A DNA stretch of 64,000 nt from Orychophragmus violaceus. Its lineage: Eukaryota; Streptophyta; Magnoliopsida; Brassicales; Brassicaceae. The translations under genes and the position numbers were made by a program. The stretch spans positions 28,863,615 to 28,927,614 of the forward strand of contig CM058233.1 of assembly GCA_030180135.1 (NCBI GenBank). Direction: 5' to 3'. Below, in pieces: positions 57,444 to 64,000 of this stretch. The first letter of the stretch is position 1. Each line of letters starts with the position of its first letter. The notes under the pieces are model-generated. The model ran no database searches, had not been told where the DNA came from, and was given only the letters and a program-made list of their open reading frames with translations.

Positions 57444-57898
57444 TGTTGGGAATGTCCTGAAATCTATTGTATTTACAATAAGTGTATCGATCGACACAGA
57501 TCGCGGATGACTTGATTAACTTCGGTTTAATCCTTGGTTAATCAGGTCATGATAAAAGTTGATATATATACAAGATATATGCACAACTTTTACAGAGAGA
57601 GAGCTACCCAAAAATTGACAGCCACCTCGGTGAAGCAGAAACCCCTAAGAGAGATCTGATCTCTTACGGCACTAGCATCCCGTCCGTTCCAGTTTGTGTG
57701 CGTGTGGATAACAGTAGAGGCGCAAACTTGAGGCGCTATAGATCTCGAATACTTGTTCATCTTCTGCTGCATAATTTCTAGGTATCTTCGAGATCTGATG
57801 TAGATTCAATGATGTAAACATGAACCCTAGATCCTAGGCTATGGAATTTATACTTAGGGTTGCCTAATCGGATTAGGAACTGCTAGAAATTTCTTTCA
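57444..57898 (+). repeat. 3' LTR of the Copia element at 51219, internally deleted
   Basis: 455 bp. It lacks about 247 bp between the two acaataagt phrases of the 5' LTR (near 51250 and 51497), consistent with a deletion between short direct repeats. This removed the first member of the CGATCG pair; the second remains at 57488. Confidence 0.9.
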
Positions 57899-57903
57899 AT
57901 CAA

Positions 57904-58456
57904 TAAGAGTTTTTTTAATATAATTTTCTTTCATTACAAAGCTATACAACAAAAGCTCTAAAAGAAAACATCATTTTAGCTCTACATTTAAAATCAAGGG
58001 CATAGAAGAAATAAACTTTAAATATTTTATATCCTTAATATTGTTTTTTGAAAACAATAATAAAAAACAATTATTATATTCTGATATTTATTTAGATACC
58101 TTCACATATCTCTTTGTTATAATACATAAAATATATGTAAATGAATAATGTAACGTATAAATCTTTAGATAAAATGAATTACTATAAATATAAAAATAGA
58201 TTTCAAAATCTGTTAACTATTAACATCTCCAAAACTATTTTATGTTATATGGATCTAAATCTTAATACAGATTCGGATACACTAGTATTTATTAAAGTTA
58301 TCAAGTTTCTTAAAATTCTCAACTAACTTTCCTATATCAGATATATTCTCTTATATATGCATTGATAAACAACAAAATCTTTTCTTATAAATGAGGAAAT
58401 ATTCGATAATATATTAATATTTTACATTACTAACCTAGATCTAACACAACAAAAAA
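57904..58456. other. AT-rich intergenic, no gene recognised
   Basis: Flank of the Copia insertion up to a Helitron-type 5' end. No frames of interest. Confidence 0.6.
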
Positions 58457-58510
58457 TCTATACATATAAATAAGTTGTAAGTTGAAAATCACAACTATGA
58501 TATCATGGAT
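58457..58510 (+). mobile_element. Helitron-type 5' end
   Basis: TCTATACATATAAATAAG, nearly the same as at 39976, upstream of another RPA-like relic. No 3' hairpin with CTAG seen before the window ends. Confidence 0.4.
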
Positions 58511-58577
58511 TCAAAAAACTGAAATGTTCTTAATAATATCAAATTAACAATATTTCTGATTTATAATGGTTTTTTAC

Positions 58578-59480
58578 ATGGCGAATCAAAGCTTGAATTT
58601 TTAGAATGTGGAACAAGTTAATTTTCCGATTAGTTTCAACGATCGATCTCATATTTGTATACGAACGGGTTAGTGTTCAATTTTCGTAAATTAATCTATT
58701 TGTGTTGTTAAAATTCAGCGCAAACTTTATTTGTTTTACGTCTCTTTATTCTTGTTAAATTTCCTCGTGGGGTTCTAAAATTCATGAAATAATTCCGCAG
58801 AGATTATGGCAACCATCTTGGATGAGTATGAATGTTGAAGATAATACAATAATCATTGAAACGTTTAAGGTTTGTTTATATACTAGTCTTCTTCGAGAAA
58901 CACCTCATCCTCGGGAAATTTCTTTATTGAGAAAATATAGCTTTGGAGTTTTGTTGGTGGGTTGACAACTTTTACTTCCATTTTGTCCCATTTAGTAAAA
59001 TTTTCATGGACGAACACAAAATTAAACCAAGTCTTGGTAAGGTTGTTTTCAATTTTTATTTTTATGAAATATCATTATTTTATTAATTTGTACCGAGTTA
59101 TAAAATAAATTTTATATTTTTGGGTTAGACGTTTTTGGAAGAGTTATCAATGTTGGTATCCTGCAAACATGGTATCTTGTCTCAGCACCGTACAATTGGA
59201 AACAAATTCATTTTGATTTGATGGATAGCAGGTTGTATATATAAGTTCTCTATTTTTTCATGTTTCTAGGTATATAAAATTTTGATTAGTTCATTGGTCT
59301 ATTATATTCTAATGTTAATATTATGAATATTATTTAAGTGGTGATATATTACATTGCAAATTGACTGATACTTATGCATGTGATTTTGCTACCGATTTTT
59401 CAATCAGTTAGGCTAACTGCAACCATGCTTTACCAATAATGTGCGTCATACAATTTGAGCTTCTGGATTTGCATAAAGGT
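58578..59480 (+). pseudogene. RPA-like/DUF223 relic
   Basis: Possible start MANQSLNF at 58578. An exon-like piece near 58802 encodes QPSWMSMNVEDNTIIIETF, the first OB strand region (LW.P.W..N). 59130-59230 encodes DVFGRVINVGILQTWYLVSA and IHFDLMDSR, and about 59340-59480 encodes GDILHCKLTDTYACDF and IMCVIQFELLDLHKG. The order agrees with RPA-like proteins. Stops and missing parts make it a pseudogene. Confidence 0.6.
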
Positions 59481-59489
59481 AATTACTCA

Positions 59490-59880
59490 ATTCACTAATA
59501 TAATAATTATTTTAAATAACAAATTATACCAACCTCCATAACTCGGAGTAATATATTCCGACACATGTGAACAAGCTCATTGGTCCATAATTTTTTAGAT
59601 CTTCAAGATATCGATGTTCAAAGAATGAAAAGAATAATTATTAGCAAAAATATTTAATATTCCGAATTTTATTTTTATTTAGAATATTCTTATCTATTGT
59701 TCGAATTATTTGTTAATCAAGTTAGGCGGTTTATTGATTGTGATTTTAATCCTAAGGCATAAAATCAAAAGAAGGGAATAATAACGAAAATAGAGCTCAA
59801 ATAATTTATAAAGAAAATTCATTCGTTTTATTTATCCTCAAAAATTGATATTACTAGTCGAACTACAAAAAACAATAGAG
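59490..59880. other. AT-rich spacer, no gene recognised
   Basis: No protein-like frame. Composition changes sharply at about 59880. Confidence 0.5.
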
Positions 59881-60850
59881 CTAAACTAATTTATTGAAAG
59901 AGAATATCGTCCAAGCCAAAGCTTGAGTTGTAAGATTGGTTTCTTTCCGCCAGAAACCGAACCGACCCATTTTCGATAAACGATTGCGTCGTCGTCTCCA
60001 AGAAAGGCCGGCGGTGATAGAAACTGTTATGAAATCAACACCGGAACCAATGTACTCCTCAAGATAAAGGAACCCAAAAGAAATCGCTCTCAAACAGTCA
60101 TCTTGCCTTCGAGTTACCTTTATTAGAAGACAATTTCGTCGTCCATCACTTGCAAGGCTCATCCTTGATAGTCAGCTGCACATATGAGAACCGTGATGAA
60201 ATCAAGACCAAGCGGAGGATTTTCTTGGGATAAAAATAATTCTGAAACGCCAGCCGAACCATTCCAAAAAGGCAATCTCGCCACAAACCGAGCTCCGCTG
60301 AACATCTTGCTCAAAAGAGCAATCTGTTCCACGTCTTCTGGGACGGATCCACTCCGATGTACAATCAGTTGCTCTGAAATAAAAAAAATGTTAAGGGAAC
60401 AGATAACAAAAACATCCGATACAAAAATAAGGAAGTAACTTACTCAGAAAGCAATTGATCCCGGAAATAGCAGACAGAGCATGTTACTGAAATTAACGAT
60501 GCATCAAATCAGTCGAATGAAGAGTATAAATCCATCGGGCGACAAACGGAAGCAACCATCGGCACAAATCCATGTATCGATGAGATACCATTTATAAAAA
60601 GAGTATAAGTTCATCGACGAGATCGATCATGGATGACTACAGAGGTCGACACAAATCCGACCACAAGAAAAACGAAGAACAAGTCAACATGTTTAAGGAA
60701 GAGGTGAAGATAAAAGTGTGAAAATGAATCAAAGTTTTGGTAGAAGCAAAGGAGAGGGAAGAAGTGAGGATGAGGAAGAATGATGAAAGGTGAGACAATA
60801 TTTAAGGGGAAGAAAGGACGGTTGTCGAAACGAGGCAACAATTACCAATC
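59881..60850 (-). other. unidentified GC-richer block, possible transcript or captured gene
   Basis: Markedly higher G+C than its surroundings, with open stretches on both strands (minus 60162-59881, about 93 codons; plus 60184-60438, about 84 codons), neither with recognised similarity. The phrase (g)tgatgaaatcaa(c/g)acc recurs at about 60027 and 60196, and 'agagtataa(a/g)ttcatcg' recurs near 60520 and 60600. It could be a captured gene fragment or the end of an unknown element. Confidence 0.3.
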
Positions 60851-62090
60851 CTGATTTATAGCTACACGACATTCCAGTTAGGCTGAGCACATTCATAGGT
60901 GGAGGAAGAGGGGCCTTAGATCACCCCGGAAAATTCTTAATATACAAACATGAAACCAAAAATAAGTCCAAAAAATTACGAATCCACATCTACAGCTGTT
61001 AATTTTTCCTTACATACAATGTATATTTATTGTTTGTATGTGTATAAAAATATGATTGTATTCATCCGAGTGTAACAATTATGATGTGCATATAAAACTA
61101 TGAATGAAATCTTATACCATCTCGACCTAAGAAAAACTTATATCACATTTTGTCTTTACACTAAACGAAAAATACACATAAATTAACTAACAGACAGAAT
61201 AATGTTCGCACATGCGTGCGAGTCGATCACCTAACTTACATATAGCTTTAGGGTTAGATTCATGGTTTACCAAATTTTCATTTGAAATTTAAATTGCACA
61301 TATGTGTTATAATGTGTATATATTTAACGAATTTGATGTTTCCTAGGTATTTTGTTTAACTATTTTTACTTAAAAGTGATAAATATTAGATTTATGGTTT
61401 CTCAGACTTCGATTGATAAGACTTCTCAGAGTAGTCTGAGATGTATTTAAGTTTAAAATTTAAATTAAAAATTATAAAAAATAATTTGATACAAATTTTT
61501 AATGCATAAATTACACATAAGTATTTTTGACGTATATAAATTAATATTACATAAACCTTAGTCAAATTTAACTATTGAAGGTAAATTTCGTTCTAAACAC
61601 CATGTAGTTTGTTCTATGTTTGACATATGAAGTTGAATATCATGTTTTTACATGTAGGGTTAGATTGAGAGTTAGTGAAATTTTATTCATAATGTTACGT
61701 ATACATAAACTGGTTAGTTTGTAACAATGTTAAACGAGTTTGATGTTTATTATAAGTTTTCTATATAATATGATGATATTTAAGTAATAAGTATTAGATT
61801 TAGGGTTTCTAAGACCTCCAAGTAAACCTGGTTCAAGTATTTAGACTGCTCATGGAGTTTTATTTCAAACTGCATATGAAATCTGAAATTTGAAAGTTTT
61901 TGAAAATTTTCACACGAAAACTTAAAAAGGCGGGAAATTTCCGCCTCTAAATTTTAGAATTTCCGTTTGATTCAGAAGTTCCTTATCAGACTCCATATAC
62001 CGGATATTTTACAATTTTTACACATATAACAACAACAAAAATGGAAAATTTAAACATAATCCTGTACACACATATAACAAAAAAAAAAAA
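60851..62090. other. AT-rich region, no gene recognised
   Basis: It contains the first copy (about 61806-61955) of a 150-bp dispersed direct repeat whose second copy is at about 62651-62800 (shared phrases: ctggttcaagtatttagact, gaaaattttca, aaaggcgggaaat). Confidence 0.5.
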
Positions 62091-63300
62091 AAATCTTCAC
62101 ATTCTTCCTTCTCTTACAACCTATCTTTCTCTCTCTTTTGTAAAACCTCTTTCGAATTTCTCACCAAGAAGGTTCTCAAGCTTATTCTCTCATCTGAGTT
62201 ATTATGTATGTGATCCATAGCCGATTCTCTTTGAGCTGCGAAATAGGTGAGTGGATCTGTTCCAATGTAGTGTTTTCAAAGGTTTTTTAATTGAACTAAT
62301 TGATACTTTTGACATAGACTTTTGATTATACAACTTGATTTGCTATTCTTTTTCTCTCTGCAGCAGTAAACGCTGACGATGTTCGTGTTACTATTGCCGC
62401 ACCAACAACTCGTAGGGAAGCTAGCAAAGAGATCTGGAGTTCATGGGAAGGGTATCCGGAGACTTGTTCGCTAACTAATGCAAGAGCTCTGTGTTTTTTC
62501 TTTTTCAGGTGCTTGGTTTAAGGTTGAGCCAGATGACTCTCCAAAGAGGCTGGAATTCAGGCGTCTTATGCTGGTAATGGATCCTAAAACTTCAACAAGT
62601 ACGCGGAACACGAAGTATGAGAGTCTAATATCAGACTACAACCAAAGTATGAGAGTTTCTCAGACTTCCAGGTAAATCTGGTTCAAGTATTTAGACTTTT
62701 CATGAAGTCTTATTTCAGATTGCATATGAAGTATGAAATTTAAAAGTTTATGAAAATTTTCAAACGAAAACTTTTAAAAAGGCGGGAAATTTTCACGCTC
62801 GATTTAGAAGTTCCATCCTAGACTGCATATGAAGTTTGATACCAGAGATTTTATAACCCTAAAAATTTCTCTTTTTTGTGAACAAAACCCTTACATAGGT
62901 TGATTTGGTTTATTTACAAGTTCCTCTTAATTAACAGAAGTTTTCGATTGATAAATCTTTATGCAAACTATTACATAGGTTGATTTGGTTTATTTACAAG
63001 TTCCTTTTAATAAACATAACTTTTTGATTGATAAATCTTTATGCAAACTAATGCATAGGTTGATTTGATGTAGAGGCTGAAGGTGCTTTGGACAAAGCAA
63101 GAAAACATACGAAGAGACAGCTTGAAGATACACTTACAATGGTGGAGAAGAAGAGAAATGTAATTTCCAAGGAGGTTCACCATATATCAAAGATTGTTTA
63201 TGGTGGGACTTACATTGTAGATATGGCAGACAAAACTGAGGAACGTGATGTGTATGACGATACAAGGAACACGATGCAATCAAAATTCTAATATCATACT
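62091..63300 (+). pseudogene. unidentified transcript-like gene fragment with introns
   Basis: A CT-rich 5' UTR-like start (62100-62230) with a gt donor at about 62247 is followed by an exon after ctgcag (62363: VNADDVRVTIAAPTTRREAS...). Another exon after tttcag (62509) encodes AWFKVEPDDSPKRLEFRRLM and LVMDPKTSTSTRN. A last piece at 63073-63291 encodes EAEGALDKARKHTKRQLEDT and further charged, coiled-coil-like sequence ending at a TAA. I recognise no family. Repeats interrupt it (62651-62800, 62891-63066). Confidence 0.35.
62891..63066. repeat. 80-bp tandem repeat, about 2.2 copies
   Basis: ttacataggttgatttggtt begins at 62891 and 62971, and a third, partial start (tgcataggttgattt) is at about 63051. 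Copies differ by a few substitutions. Confidence 0.85.
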
Positions 63301-64000
63301 ACAACCAAACTCTGAGAGTGAAAATTTAACACGAAGTATGATATTAGATTGCTTTTGAAGTCTGAAGTCTGATACTAGATTATGTGTTTTCTCATTTTTT
63401 GTATATTTTCACTGGTTATTAGTCTTCTTATTGAACACATTATATTGTATTAGATTATTGGATGATCAAATCAGAGGAAGGAAGCTCTCCTTGTCTACTA
63501 TGCTTGTAGAAGAATACAAAGTTGTATAATTTTTCTTTTGTCTACTCAAATCAACAAAAAATTTTGTTCAATGAAAGTACAACATCAGAAAAATGGGTCA
63601 CCTTAACCTTGGAAGAAAAACCATGAGATAAGAAAATTGGTTAGAAAAATTACCCCTTAGGTTACATACACCAACATATGACAAACTAAAATAACCTTAA
63701 GTGGTGGTGAATTTTATTACACTTAGGAAAAATTGGTCACCTTAACCTTAGAGAAAAATGTGTCACCTTAACCCTCGAAATTTTTTTAGACTTGGGAAAA
63801 TGGATCATTTGTAATATCTAGACTGCCATAAAAGTCTGATGATATGGTCGTCAGACCTCTACTGCTGTCTGATTCTTATGAGCTAAGATCTTATAAACTT
63901 AACAGGTCCAAATGTCAAGTCCGTTCTCTCATCATCACATTAACGATCTTATTGTAAAAATCAGCATGTAAATGCGAAAAGTAATACAAGACACAAGCCA
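63301..64000. other. no gene recognised; short repeated phrases
   Basis: The phrase gtcaccttaacct occurs at about 63597, 63738 and 63767 in a stretch without coding potential. Possibly the terminal region of a transposon continuing outside the window. Confidence 0.4.

Larger units (their letters stand above)
51219..57898 (+). mobile_element. Copia retrotransposon, degraded, 6680 bp
   Basis: 5' LTR 51219-51920, 3' LTR 57444-57898 (internally deleted), target duplication atcaa at 51214-51218 and 57899-57903, PBS at 51922. Gag is related to that of the element at 19110 (LRSVLEKDKLNGSNFLEWYR in both). Pol is broken by many stops, lacks RNase H, and carries two insertions of LTR-derived sequence (54503-54566 and 55411-55626). 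It is clearly older or more relaxed than the element at 19110 although from a related family. Confidence 0.93.

Overview
The window is nuclear DNA of a flowering plant, almost certainly a Brassicaceae and probably a pericentromeric or otherwise repeat-rich tract. The evidence is protein-level similarity of gene fragments to Arabidopsis-type families (group D MAP kinase MPK18/19, PEAPOD-type TIFY, RACK1, Mn-type CDF/MTP, plastid uS10, type II peroxiredoxin), Helitron ends of the Arabidopsis ATREP kind (TCTATA... 5' ends; CGCGCGTAGCGCG hairpin plus CTAGT 3' ends), Sadhu-like retroposons, and many RPA70/DUF223 OB-fold relics. One apparently intact host gene is present: a 13-exon, 734-residue organellar MnmG/GidA tRNA-modification enzyme on the minus strand at 34183-39417. 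Nearly everything else is mobile DNA or broken gene pieces.

Layout. 1-7110 is a three-level nest: the 3' end of a Copia element (1-1427, 3' LTR 777-1427) sits in a minus-strand Ty3/gypsy element (1428-5135, 5' LTR 3568-5135, broken gag-pro), which sits in an older minus-strand gypsy relic (5136-about 7110). 7111-15300 holds captured or relocated gene fragments: MPK18/19-like exons, a TIFY4/PEAPOD-like piece and an unidentified piece. The MPK exon is split by a complete 5227-bp non-autonomous gypsy-type element (8605-13831, identical-length 1209-bp LTRs, TSD ctcct). 15800-18826 carries three Helitron 3' ends and one delimited 1.65-kb Helitron. 18904-27151 is a Sadhu-like retroposon with a nearly complete Copia element inside (19110-26473, TSD cttga). 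A second Sadhu-like copy in the opposite orientation follows (27210-28025). A Helitron ending at 31483 carries MTP and RACK1 pieces. Plastid uS10 and peroxiredoxin II pieces lie at 31659-33595. The mnmG gene follows. From 39976 to 51200 there is a run of RPA70-like remnants, one of which has a long (AC)n tract in an intron. A second, more degraded Copia element occupies 51219-57898 (TSD atcaa). A Helitron-type 5' end at 58457 precedes another RPA-like relic. The last 4 kb contain unidentified transcript-like blocks and local repeats.

The most striking signal is not a gene. In three different LTR elements (Copia at 19110, Copia at 51219, gypsy-type element at 8605) the core CGATCG/CGGTCG occurs in pairs whose cores are 20-23 bp apart, most often exactly 21 bp. 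There are twenty complete pairs, located in LTRs, untranslated leaders, one gag-like ORF, and two short LTR-derived insertions in a pol region. The module is absent from the other LTR elements in the window. It looks like a shared cis-element (a DNA-protein, RNA-structure or silencing target) that has spread between families; its function is unknown.

Functional outlook: only mnmG looks able to make a normal protein. The LTR elements at 19110 and 8605 are young (about 2% and 1% LTR divergence by my hand count) but the first is disabled by one frameshift and two nonsense codons and the second lacks pol.
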